11,617 nucleotides of DNA from an uncultured bacterium. GTDB lineage: Bacteria; Cloacimonadota; Cloacimonadia; Cloacimonadales; Cloacimonadaceae. The notes beneath the pieces were generated by a model that saw only the letters and a list, made by a program, of their open reading frames with translations, was not told the origin of the DNA and did not search any database. The stretch lies in contig CALDSN010000081.1 of assembly GCA_937924555.1 (NCBI GenBank), forward strand, positions 1 through 11,617, read 5' to 3'. The translations under genes were made by a program, and so were the position numbers. Positions 1 through 8,186 of this stretch are shown one piece after another; within the stretch, counting starts at the first letter, position 1; each line of letters starts with the position of its first letter.

Positions 1-768
1 ATCGGCAGCTTGTTGTGGATTGGAAATGCAGTACTCGTAACCTTTGGAGAGGGCTTTCATAAACTTCTTGGCAGTGTCCGGATTCTGGGCAAGGAAGTTT
101 TCACTGCTGATTATAACTGGAGTGTAATAATCGAACACAGGGTTCAAGTCACGCAGAGCTATGTAATTAATCTCAATACCTCTACGCTTGGCTTCCACAC
201 CGTCCCAACCGTAATATATCCACTCAAAATCGGCATCCTTGCCTATTGTGGAGAAGAAATCATAGACCCCGGAAACGATCTTGACCTTATTAAAATCCGC
301 TTTTCCACTACCCATGATGTTCTTCAGTATCGCCTGCTCTGAGGGAGAATCCCAAGAACCATAGCGCTTACCTTCAAAGTCCTTTGGGGTTTTAATACCT
401 GAGCTTTTCAGCGCGGAAAAGCCGGATGTGTTGTGTTGAACAACTGCTGCGAGAGAAACCAGCGGAATATTCTCACTTCGGGCACGCACAACGTTCTCTT
501 GATAGCTTACGCCAAATTGACTTTTCCCTGTTGCAACAATCTGATCTGTAACTCCCTGACCCGGTTGGAGTATATCCACGTCAAGTCCTGCATCCTTAAA
601 ATAACCAAGTTCTTTAGCTACATATATGCCCGTGTGGTTAGTATTGGGCGTCCAATCCAGGGTGATACTCACCTTCTCCAACGCTTCCGATTTTGGGTCC
701 TTCTTGGTGCACGCACTGATAATGCTGGCAATCACAATAGCTGTGATGAGCAAGTGCCTGAGTTTCAT
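1..768 (-). CDS. thiY: ThiY-like pyrimidine (thiamine precursor) ABC transporter substrate-binding lipoprotein, 3' end outside window
   Basis: The first 256 codons are present and the stop lies beyond the left edge. Residues 1-20 form a lipoprotein signal: basic start MKLR, a hydrophobic stretch, and lipobox ISAC with the lipidated Cys at 20. The rest matches the NMT1/THI5-like family, ThiY branch: LDWTPNTNH at 38-45, GYFKDAGL at 55-62, GVSYQE near 86-91, QHNTSGF at 111-117 and WIYYGWDG at 183-190. By family knowledge, such proteins capture formylaminopyrimidine-type precursors outside the membrane and pass them to the ThiX permease and ThiZ ATPase for thiamine salvage; those genes would be expected to the left. 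The start is supported by AAGGAG at 775-780, six bases before the ATG. The gene begins 26 bp after the recombinase stop, so it is probably cotranscribed. No TPP riboswitch fits in that gap. Family call is firm; the exact ligand is inferred. Confidence 0.9.
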   Translation of the reverse strand, partial: MKLRHLLITAIVIASIISACTKKDPKSEALEKVSITLDWTPNTNHTGIYVAKELGYFKDAGLDVDILQPGQGVTDQIVATGKSQFGVSYQENVVRARSENIPLVSLAAVVQHNTSGFSALKSSGIKTPKDFEGKRYGSWDSPSEQAILKNIMGSGKADFNKVKIVSGVYDFFSTIGKDADFEWIYYGWDGVEAKRRGIEINYIALRDLNPVFDYYTPVIISSENFLAQNPDTAKKFMKALSKGYEYCISNPQQAAD

Positions 769-794
769 GGTGTTCTCCTTTATGTTTATTTTTG

Positions 795-1697
795 TTATGA
801 ACGTGGGTGATACAGCTTGTGGGTCTCGATCAAACGGCGCATATCTACATGAGTATATATCTGGGTGGTGTTTATGCTGGCGTGACCTAACAAAGCTTGA
901 ACAATGCGCAGGTTTACCCCTGCTTCCAAGAGGTGGGTTGCGAAACTGTGCCGGAAAGTATGTGGGGTTACGTCCTTCTTGATACCAGAAGCTATAACAG
1001 CTAAGCGAAGTATTTTCCAGAAGCCCATACGACTCATCTTGCTACCTTGAACATTGAGAAAAAGATACTCTGATTGTTTGAACTTTAACAGAACGGGTCT
1101 GGCTTGGTTGAGGTATTGCATAAAAAGGGAATCAAGGCTATCCACAAAGGGGACAAACCGTTGCTTACTACCCTTGCCATGAACGAGGATAGTGCGTTCG
1201 CTGAGATTTAGATCGTGCAGAGTTAGCCCCAGCAGCTCTGAGATACGCAATCCACATGCATACAACAACTCCATCATCAGCTTATTGCGAATCTCCAGAG
1301 CGGAAGAAGCGGGAAGACTTCCTAAAAGCTTGAACATCTCGTCTACACTAAGATAATCAGGGAGATGAGTGCCTATCTTAATGCGCGGTACTTGCTCCAA
1401 ATCTACTTTGATGGGTACGTCATTCTCGCCAAGAAAGCCAAAGAACTGTCCCAAGGCGACGCGTTTTCGTGCAAGACTGGTGTTAACCAATCCCGCTTCC
1501 TGAAGAGCTAGAAGGTATTTAACAAGGTCATCGGTACAATAACTGCTTATATCCTTTTCGTCGAAAAGCAAGAAATCCTTGATATCGCTACGGTAGCTCT
1601 CAATGCTATTGGTAGCCATCCCTCGCTCCACTTTCAAATGATAAATGAAGCTGTTTAGGTAGCTGAACAAAGAAGGATTGAGCTTTTTATCACTCAC
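795..1697 (-). CDS. xerD: Tyrosine site-specific recombinase, XerC/XerD type
   Basis: Read from GTG at 1697 the product has 300 residues, the normal Xer length. An N-terminal SAM-like DNA-binding domain (about 8-95, with LKVERGMATNSIESYRSDI) precedes a phage-integrase catalytic domain (about 115-290). All active-site residues are present: R151 (CGLRISELL), K175 (HGKGSKQR), H246 and R249 (PHTFRHSFATHLL), H272 (LLGHASI) and nucleophile Y281 (TTQIYTHV). The spacing is nearly that of E. coli XerD, and the C-terminus ends in HPRS, like Xer HPRA. Known role of the family: resolving chromosome dimers at dif. The symbol is tentative; it could be the XerC partner or a single Xer. Start: GTG overlaps the guaB stop as GTGAGTGA, suggesting translational coupling. 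An ATG at 1739 would add 14 residues but has no ribosome binding site. Neither start has a well-spaced one; AAGGAG lies 19 bases before the GTG. Confidence 0.9.
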   Translation of the reverse strand: MSDKKLNPSLFSYLNSFIYHLKVERGMATNSIESYRSDIKDFLLFDEKDISSYCTDDLVKYLLALQEAGLVNTSLARKRVALGQFFGFLGENDVPIKVDLEQVPRIKIGTHLPDYLSVDEMFKLLGSLPASSALEIRNKLMMELLYACGLRISELLGLTLHDLNLSERTILVHGKGSKQRFVPFVDSLDSLFMQYLNQARPVLLKFKQSEYLFLNVQGSKMSRMGFWKILRLAVIASGIKKDVTPHTFRHSFATHLLEAGVNLRIVQALLGHASINTTQIYTHVDMRRLIETHKLYHPRS

Positions 1698-3150
1698 TAC
1701 TGTAGTAATTTGGGGTCTCCTTGGTGATGCGAATATCATGGGGGTGGCTTTCTTTTAGTCCAGCTGAACTAATCTCCACAAACTCAGCATTAGCGGTAAG
1801 TTCTTCTATGGAGGCAGCACCGCAATAGCCCATTCCAGCACGCAAACCACCCATTAACTGGAACAGAAAATCTTTAAGGGGACCTTTGTAAGGAACCATA
1901 CCCTCAATTCCCTCTGCTACGAGCTTGTTGTTATCTTCGGCGGATTGAAAGTATCGGTCCTTACTTCCTTTCTGCATAGCGCCGATTGAGCCCATGCCAC
2001 GGTAACTCTTGAATCTACGCCCATTGTAAATGATTGACTCTCCAGGGCTTTCGTCGCATCCGGCAAACAAGGAACCTATCATCACAGTCGATGCGCCTGC
2101 AGCCAGAGCTTTAACGATATCACCGCTGTATTTCAAGCCACCATCGGCAATGATGGGGATGTTGCTTTTAGCAGCTTCTTCAGCACAATCCAATACTGCT
2201 GTGAACTGAGGAACTCCAATACCCGCAACAACCCTGGTGGTGCAGATCGAGCCGGGTCCAATTCCCACTTTAACCGCATCAGCACCATTATCTATCAGAT
2301 AACGGCAAGCCTTGGCTGTGGCAACATTCCCGGCGATAACCTCTATATTGAGTATGGATTTTACCTTCTGAAGTGCATATTCATAGTTCTTTTGATGTCC
2401 ATGCGCGGTATCCATCACAAGAACATCAACTCCGGCTTTAACGAGTTCTGATGCCCGTTCCAAGAAGTCTCCTGTAACTCCAATAGCAGCACCCACCAAG
2501 AGTCTGTTTTTTTTGTCCTGCACAGCATTAGGATAGTTCAAACGCTTCATGATATCCCGCACAGTGATCATGCCTTCCAGAGCTCCATCATCGCGAACAA
2601 GAAGCAGTTTCTCAATCCTATGCTTCTGAAGCATGGCAATTGCCTGCTCCATATCAATGCCCGGTTTGGCAGTTATCAATTTGTTATGGGGAGTCATCAT
2701 GTCCTTCACAAGACAGTTCCCATCCGTTTCAAAGCGAATATCCCTGTTGGTGAGGATACCAACTAAAATGCCATTATCAACCACCGGGAATCCCCCCACA
2801 CGGTGAAGTGCTTTAAGCTCCTGAACTCGTTTCAGATTATCTGTTGGAGCTACGGTGTATGGATGGGTAACAACACCGCTTTCTGCGCGCTTCACAAGAT
2901 GTACCTGCCTTGCTTGAGAATCTATATCCAGATTCTTGTGAATTATCCCGATACCGCCCTCTCTTGCCATGGAAATAGCCATTTCGGCTTCTGTTACCGT
3001 ATCCATCGCTGCACTAAGTACGGGAATTAGCAGGTTTATCTTGGGGGTTAACTTAGTGTTTAATGCAACACTCGAAGGAAGAACGTCAGAACGCTGTGGA
3101 ACAAGCAGAACATCGTCGAATGTGAAGGCTTTACGAATACTAATCTGCAT
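1690..3150 (-). CDS. guaB: Inosine-5'-monophosphate dehydrogenase
   Basis: The 486-residue product is a full-length IMPDH that oxidises IMP to XMP with NAD+, the committed step of GMP synthesis, in the cytoplasm. The catalytic barrel begins with FTFDDVLLVPQ (9-19) and GGIGIIHKNL (65-74). Two CBS domains are inserted at about 95-205 (VGGFPVVD, IEKLLLV). The barrel resumes with the active-site loop GPGSICTTR (298-306), whose nucleophile is C303, then ADGGLKYSGD (335-344), the YRGMGS motif (383-388), the flap Arg-Tyr pair R399-Y400, and EGIEGMVPYKG (413-423). Length and residue numbers are within a few positions of E. coli GuaB. The start is firm: AGGAG lies six bases before the ATG. It begins 44 bp after the TPR gene stop with no terminator between them, and its stop overlaps the likely recombinase start. 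No key residue is missing. Confidence 0.98.
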   Translation of the reverse strand: MQISIRKAFTFDDVLLVPQRSDVLPSSVALNTKLTPKINLLIPVLSAAMDTVTEAEMAISMAREGGIGIIHKNLDIDSQARQVHLVKRAESGVVTHPYTVAPTDNLKRVQELKALHRVGGFPVVDNGILVGILTNRDIRFETDGNCLVKDMMTPHNKLITAKPGIDMEQAIAMLQKHRIEKLLLVRDDGALEGMITVRDIMKRLNYPNAVQDKKNRLLVGAAIGVTGDFLERASELVKAGVDVLVMDTAHGHQKNYEYALQKVKSILNIEVIAGNVATAKACRYLIDNGADAVKVGIGPGSICTTRVVAGIGVPQFTAVLDCAEEAAKSNIPIIADGGLKYSGDIVKALAAGASTVMIGSLFAGCDESPGESIIYNGRRFKSYRGMGSIGAMQKGSKDRYFQSAEDNNKLVAEGIEGMVPYKGPLKDFLFQLMGGLRAGMGYCGAASIEELTANAEFVEISSAGLKESHPHDIRITKETPNYYSSE

Positions 3151-3194
3151 TGATATCTCCTATCTCTCATATCTAATTTTCATATACTGGTACA

Positions 3195-4922
3195 TTACAA
3201 ATTTGGTCTGGATGAGCTCAGCTTACTTAGCCTTTGCCTAAAACCTGGTGAGAATATGCTGTTTGGTTTGGCTTTAAGGAACTCTTTGGCAAGTTGTTGT
3301 TGTTCAACTTCATTATTGGTTAAAAGCACTCGCAGTAGCTCCGTGTATTCCATCGCCACGGGGTCTGTGAAGGGATAGTCTAGTAAGGTCATTGCTCTGG
3401 CACTTTCCCCCAGACCTATTGCCCACTCTATCTCCAACAACAGCAGTTCCTCGTCCTTGTTGGCATTGAATACATATTCTAGAGAATCCAAACCGCTCTT
3501 TTGGTTCATCTGCAGTAGCTTTATGGCAGAAAAGAAGCTGCTTTGATCCTCGGCTTTGATGCCCAATGTCAACATCACCAAGTAGATGGCATCGTTGGTA
3601 TAGCTGCTTCCGGGATAGCGGATGATAAAGTTGTTCATCAGGGTGTCAGCTAAGGCGGTCTGATGCGACAACAAAGCACCAAGGAATAGTAGGTAGTCTT
3701 TCTTTTCCTGCAATGAAGGTTCTTGCACGGTTGATAGTATCTTGATTGCCGAGGCTTCGTCAGAGTTCAATATCTTTAGCCTGGCATACTCCAAGTCAGT
3801 ATCTTGGCGTTCAATATTATCACGGGCATAGATTCTGGCTTTATCCAGCCAGATGAAAACGCTGTCGATAGACTCATGTAGCGCAAGGCAAGTGGATGAC
3901 ATCAGCCGCATAAGTTTGTTGGCATACCCGCTTTTGGTAGGTAATCTGGAGTCATTCCAAATATCGAGAGAAAAGCATGCGGTCAAAGCCTCTTTTGTGG
4001 ATAAATAATCTGCCTGTTGGAAGCTGATTGATGCCGTACGATAGCTTAATTCAAGCAGCTTGTTGGGGTCTCTTTCCACGCTTTGAGCGTACCTGTAAGC
4101 TGCTAGGGCAAGGCTATCGCTTCCTGCTCCGGCAAGGTCATCGGCAAAGCGGTATAATTTGCTTATATCTAGTTGTTTATACACATTCAGAGCTTGGCTG
4201 TATTGCTTTAAGTTCACCAAGGCTCCGGCATAGGCTTCCTTCACTGCTACACTATGGCTGGTATCGGCAATTGCCGCGACATAGGATATCAGAGAGGCAT
4301 CCTCAGCCAGAATGACTTTTAACTGGTTATTGGTGAAGAATAAGTTGACCGGTGCAGTTTCCAAGTATGCCAAGTACTCATATATAGCTTCCGCGTACAA
4401 TCGATAATTCAAGGAAGCGTTGGCAATCTCCAATCGAAAGAAGCCGGGTTTGTTTAGCTTTATTCTGGCAAGTTTGTACAGTTCCAGCACTTTGTCATAG
4501 AATCCCTTTCGCTCAAAGTACGAAGCTAGTAGCCGATATCTGTATTCGTCATGGTTATTAAGTTCCAGGTATGACATGCTTTCTTGCCATGCCTCCGGGA
4601 CCTTAGCCTGCAATACAAGCAATTGAATATGCTGCTCAGAATACACTTGAGAGGGTATTGTCCGCTGGTATTTTGTAAGCAGAGCTTCGGCTTTATCAGT
4701 TTGAGAAAGTGCGAAGTATATGAGTAGAACTTGATTGATGGTGCTCAGGTCTCCAGGGTACTTTTCAAGTATCTGGAGGTATAATTGCTCCGCTTGAGCA
4801 TACTGCCTCTGCATGAACATCTGGTAAGCCTGTTGGCTTAAAATGTCTTTTTCGTTGTATTGACCATGGCTCAACCCATATAAGCTAAGCATTAGCAGTA
4901 AGAACACTATGCTCTTGCGCAT
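3195..4922 (-). CDS. Secreted or periplasmic TPR-repeat protein of unknown function
   Basis: The protein has 575 residues. Residues 1-20 form a Sec signal peptide (MRKS, then a Leu-rich core, likely cleavage SHG|QY). I see no lipobox Cys and no later membrane segment. The mature part is helical with degenerate TPR units. The clearest are at about 30-90 (YAQAEQLYLQILEKYPGD, then KAEALLTKYQ), 135-185 (FYDKVLELYKLA, YAEAIYEYLAYLE), 225-285 (YSQALNVYKQL) and 410-450 (ADTLMNNFIIRYPGSSYTN). The C-terminus, EFLKAKPNSIFSPGFRQRL, resembles the closing helix of such arrays. TPR arrays bind other proteins, so a scaffold or assembly role in the envelope is likely, but the substrate is unknown. The ATG lies three bases after the stop of the DUF4175-like gene, with only a weak GGGAAAG ahead of it, so translation is probably coupled and the two products may act together. 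Confidence 0.85.
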   Translation of the reverse strand: MRKSIVFLLLMLSLYGLSHGQYNEKDILSQQAYQMFMQRQYAQAEQLYLQILEKYPGDLSTINQVLLIYFALSQTDKAEALLTKYQRTIPSQVYSEQHIQLLVLQAKVPEAWQESMSYLELNNHDEYRYRLLASYFERKGFYDKVLELYKLARIKLNKPGFFRLEIANASLNYRLYAEAIYEYLAYLETAPVNLFFTNNQLKVILAEDASLISYVAAIADTSHSVAVKEAYAGALVNLKQYSQALNVYKQLDISKLYRFADDLAGAGSDSLALAAYRYAQSVERDPNKLLELSYRTASISFQQADYLSTKEALTACFSLDIWNDSRLPTKSGYANKLMRLMSSTCLALHESIDSVFIWLDKARIYARDNIERQDTDLEYARLKILNSDEASAIKILSTVQEPSLQEKKDYLLFLGALLSHQTALADTLMNNFIIRYPGSSYTNDAIYLVMLTLGIKAEDQSSFFSAIKLLQMNQKSGLDSLEYVFNANKDEELLLLEIEWAIGLGESARAMTLLDYPFTDPVAMEYTELLRVLLTNNEVEQQQLAKEFLKAKPNSIFSPGFRQRLSKLSSSRPNL

Positions 4923-4925
4923 TTT

Positions 4926-7900
4926 TTATTTCTTTCCCATCTTTTCATTCAGGTTCTTCAGATACTGCATGATAACTTTCTGATACTCACCGGGATATGC
5001 CTTGAAGTTACCCTCCAACAGGCTGTTCTTCCTTAATGTGTTATAATCAATAGTGCTGGGACTACCTTCATATTGCTTTTCAGCAGTTTCGCCCTTGCGC
5101 TTTTCGCTGAACTCCCGTTTATTTATAGAGCGCTGAGCGTCCAACATCTTGGAGATGATTCGCTCCTGTTTCTCCAGCAAGTCTGGAGATAACTGGTTAT
5201 TCTTCAATTGACGGCTAATACTATCCATCTCATCGATTATCTGCTTCAAAGCATTTCCCTGTTTCTGAGCCTCTGGACTGTTTTGAAGGGTACGCTTCAA
5301 GTTCTCGGCAAGCCTTTCCTGGTCAGAAGCAAGCTTCTGAATCTGTTGTTGCATCGCTGCATTCATCTTGCCCCCGGAACTCTGCATCTGCATCATTAGC
5401 TGTTCGGTGAGCATATTCATTGCCATCTGTTCTTGCCCCATCTGCTCCAATGACTGCATCAGAGCCTGCATTCCCCCGCCACTCCCGCCTGATGAGGGGT
5501 TCTGTAAAGCCTGCATAAGGTCATACACCATCAGGTTTATTCCCTTCTGAATGCTGTTGAGAGCCGTGGGGATCTGGTAGTATTGAGCCTCGTTCACGTA
5601 CCCGTAAAACTCTCTATAGCTCTTATTTGTATCGCTCATATCAATGAAGAACTTAGGGGGTATCATCATCATAACTTGTGCTTCGCTAAAGAGTTTGTTC
5701 AGCGATATCTGAATACCTTCAGACTGAGCAATTATATCCTGCACTATCAGATATGGATCATTACGATACTTTGCTGCTGTACTCTCGTGCTTCTTAGAGA
5801 AGATAAGCAACTCTCTTATGGCTGTTTGGATAGCTTGCATAGTCTGATCTTGACTTCCAGCACTCATGGAGTTCTTTATCTCGTTTAACTGCATGGTGAA
5901 GCGACGCAGCTTCTCCATTGCCTGCTGCTGGGATGACATAGATTGACTTCGTTGGTTCTTCTGCAGTTGGCTTTCACTGTTTTGCATATCTTGTTCAGCC
6001 TTACTCTGCTGCATATCCTTCATCAGCTCATCCAGCTTAGCTTTGGCATCCTTATCCTTCTGGCTGTTAAGCATATCCTTTATCTTTTCCAGCTCGGACT
6101 TAAGCTTATCATAGTTATCGGAAACCTTCTTCTGATCTTCTGCCAATTCCTTACTTTCTTTGGTGTTATCAGTCGTTCTTTCACTGAGGTTCTTTTGCAT
6201 TTTTTCAGTTTCTTCGGATATCTGCAAAGCTTTCTGTATCGCTTGTTCTTTCTTGATGCTCTCTAGCAACTGCAGGGTTTGTTCTATCTTTTTCGAGAAA
6301 TCGTCCATGGAGAACTTGAAGTTCTCCATTGCCTTCTTCAGGTCCTCCGGTTTAATGTTATTCAAGCTATCTTGTAACTTTTCCATGGCTTTCTGCAGAT
6401 CTTCGTTATTAATCTCCTGCATCAACTCTTGAATTTTCTGCATTTTCTCCAGTGTCTCAGGTGACAATGCCTGGTTGGCCTGCATCTTCTCCACTAGGTT
6501 CTCAAAGTTCTCTGCCACTTCCTGCACCTGCTCACTAATCTGTTCCTGCTCGGATAGCATCTTTTCAATCTGCTTTTTATCTTCCCATTTAGGATTATCG
6601 TCCTTAAGCAGTTCCCGTCTCTTGTCCTCGAACTCCTTCTGAAGATCCTTGGAGTCCTTTAGAGCATTCTCCAGTTCACTTTGCTTGTTCTCTTGTTGAC
6701 GTTCTATCTCGCGATAAATCTCTTCAATGGAGGGAAACCGGGCTTTGAACTTAGTGCTTTCTGCTTTTTGAGTGTCCGGGCAGTTGTCATAAACTTCTGC
6801 CCAGTAGGTCACAACATCCCCGGGGAACAAGTCATACGACTTCAAATCCAGTGTATAATCTGTGGCGTATAGCTTACCACTTATCACGCTTTGGATGCTA
6901 TTACTCCGTATTTCTCCGTTGTTAATCTGAATTTTTAAGCTAAGGTTCCTAAGCCCAAAATCATCATCTGCATTAATTATGAGGGGTAGCAACAAGTTTT
7001 GGTTAAGCGAAACATCCTCACCCGGGTAGCTTATCTTAATCTGAGGTGGAGTGTCATCAAGCAAGGCAATGCTTTTCTCCTCAGGGCGACTTTTTCTACC
7101 CAATTCATCCACTAATTCCATATACCAAGTTCGCGGAGCATTGATCTTTACCTGGGTGATAAAGCTTTGGTTATCAAGAGCCTGAAGTTCTATCCTGCTA
7201 GCATCGTCAAATACCATAGCAGCACTTCTTACTGGGATATTGGTACTTACCGCCAGTTTCACAATACTATGCTTCCATGCAGATATATTTCCATAAGAAA
7301 GAGTATCAATACTGTTGCTCATACCCGTGTATGACGGTGGCTGAATTTCAACCAACCACTTTTTCACAATAGGTTCGTCCAGTACTCTAACCTTGAAAAT
7401 CGGACTTTTACAAACACTGTTCTCGCAATAATACTCTAAACTGTTATCCAAGTGGCTGAAAAGATAGCTACCATTTAACATCCCCAACTCGCGCCACTCT
7501 TTTTCTGTCCGGTAATAAAGTCTGTGTTTTAATCGGAGCTCTGGATCAATTAGTTTTATCTCAACCGGCTGCCCTCTCCCAATAATTATCGATCCGGGGC
7601 TTAACTCAATATATGGCTTATAACTTATCGCTTGGTGTCTATTTGTGTAAAACTGCTTGCTGGCCAATACAGAATCAGACCATGATAACGCCCAGATACT
7701 CCCCAACCCAATGAATAAGAAAAGGATGGTAAACTTCATCCACATCGGGAATAGTGAAGGTATGCCATATCTCTCCTGTTTTATCCTTTGCAATGCAGCT
7801 TGGCAGAGAGCAATTGTGATGGGGTTATCATCTGATGAATTAGCTAATTCATAGGTGTTTTGCAGCAGATCATCATGAAAGTCTATTTGCCTGTCCAGAA

Positions 7901-8159
7901 ATCGCGCCACTTTCTGTTCATTCCATAAACCCAGATAGCACTGCCAAAGATAGTATAAGATAACCAATGCCAACCCGGCTCTTATACCGATATTGGCATA
8001 CGTCAAAGCCACTGATTCATGAGGAATGTTTAACCAGAGGAGATAATAAGCATGTAAGCCAATCGCAAAACTCATCACGCAATTCAGCAAAGCCTGCATA
8101 GCCTGGCGTGTGTTTATTCTTCTGCGAAACTTACTTATAAATTCTGAAAACTCTCTCAT
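4926..8159 (-). CDS. DUF4175-like membrane protein with long coiled coil and Met/Gln-rich region
   Basis: The product has 1077 residues. Hydrophobic segments lie at about 22-43, 58-76 and 141-160. A beta-rich, probably extracytoplasmic region follows (165-475; PYIELSPGS, WLVEIQPPSYTGM, DDTPPQIKISYPG, DDDFGLRNLSLKI, TYWAEVYDN). A charged coiled coil runs from about 480 to 760, with 18-19-residue repeats at 567-622 (PETLEKMQ, EDLQKAME, EDLKKAME). Residues 890-936 are Gly-, Met- and Gln-rich, with 11 Met in 40 residues. Near the end, 995-1024 carries ERIISKMLDAQRSI and REFSEKRKGE, a motif I recall from DUF4175-type proteins of FCB bacteria. Layout and motif support that assignment; no biochemical function is established. 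The start ATG has AGGAG 11 bases upstream, somewhat far. The next gene, a secreted TPR protein, follows after three bases, suggesting a joint envelope role. No frameshift or truncation is visible. Confidence 0.85.
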   Translation of the reverse strand: MREFSEFISKFRRRINTRQAMQALLNCVMSFAIGLHAYYLLWLNIPHESVALTYANIGIRAGLALVILYYLWQCYLGLWNEQKVARFLDRQIDFHDDLLQNTYELANSSDDNPITIALCQAALQRIKQERYGIPSLFPMWMKFTILFLFIGLGSIWALSWSDSVLASKQFYTNRHQAISYKPYIELSPGSIIIGRGQPVEIKLIDPELRLKHRLYYRTEKEWRELGMLNGSYLFSHLDNSLEYYCENSVCKSPIFKVRVLDEPIVKKWLVEIQPPSYTGMSNSIDTLSYGNISAWKHSIVKLAVSTNIPVRSAAMVFDDASRIELQALDNQSFITQVKINAPRTWYMELVDELGRKSRPEEKSIALLDDTPPQIKISYPGEDVSLNQNLLLPLIINADDDFGLRNLSLKIQINNGEIRSNSIQSVISGKLYATDYTLDLKSYDLFPGDVVTYWAEVYDNCPDTQKAESTKFKARFPSIEEIYREIERQQENKQSELENALKDSKDLQKEFEDKRRELLKDDNPKWEDKKQIEKMLSEQEQISEQVQEVAENFENLVEKMQANQALSPETLEKMQKIQELMQEINNEDLQKAMEKLQDSLNNIKPEDLKKAMENFKFSMDDFSKKIEQTLQLLESIKKEQAIQKALQISEETEKMQKNLSERTTDNTKESKELAEDQKKVSDNYDKLKSELEKIKDMLNSQKDKDAKAKLDELMKDMQQSKAEQDMQNSESQLQKNQRSQSMSSQQQAMEKLRRFTMQLNEIKNSMSAGSQDQTMQAIQTAIRELLIFSKKHESTAAKYRNDPYLIVQDIIAQSEGIQISLNKLFSEAQVMMMIPPKFFIDMSDTNKSYREFYGYVNEAQYYQIPTALNSIQKGINLMVYDLMQALQNPSSGGSGGGMQALMQSLEQMGQEQMAMNMLTEQLMMQMQSSGGKMNAAMQQQIQKLASDQERLAENLKRTLQNSPEAQKQGNALKQIIDEMDSISRQLKNNQLSPDLLEKQERIISKMLDAQRSINKREFSEKRKGETAEKQYEGSPSTIDYNTLRKNSLLEGNFKAYPGEYQKVIMQYLKNLNEKMGKK

Positions 8160-8169
8160 GAAGTAGCTA

Positions 8170-8186
8170 TCTCCTAACTTTGGAGA
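8170..8186 (-). promoter_or_regulatory. Small hairpin that could mask the ribosome binding site of the DUF4175-like gene
   Basis: On the minus strand TCTCC (8182-8186) can pair with GGAGA (8170-8174) around the 7-base loop AAAGTTA, enclosing most of the AGGAG ribosome binding site (8171-8175). The upstream arm lies just before the predicted start near 8180, so the hairpin would form only in transcripts reading through from the kinase gene. Five base pairs is short; this is a hypothesis. Confidence 0.25.

Noticed and set aside
10..982. Plus-strand open frames opposite the thiY-like and recombinase genes
   Set aside because: They lie antisense to clearly homologous genes, overlap each other and show no family motif.
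3151..3194. Separate promoter for guaB in the 44-bp gap
   Set aside because: The best -35-like TTGTAA upstream pairs only with poor -10 matches at long spacing. The gap holds little beyond the ribosome binding site.
5200..6872. Several plus-strand open frames of 60-107 codons opposite the DUF4175-like gene
   Set aside because: They are Leu/Cys-rich antisense readings of the coiled-coil codons, lack good ribosome binding sites and overlap each other.
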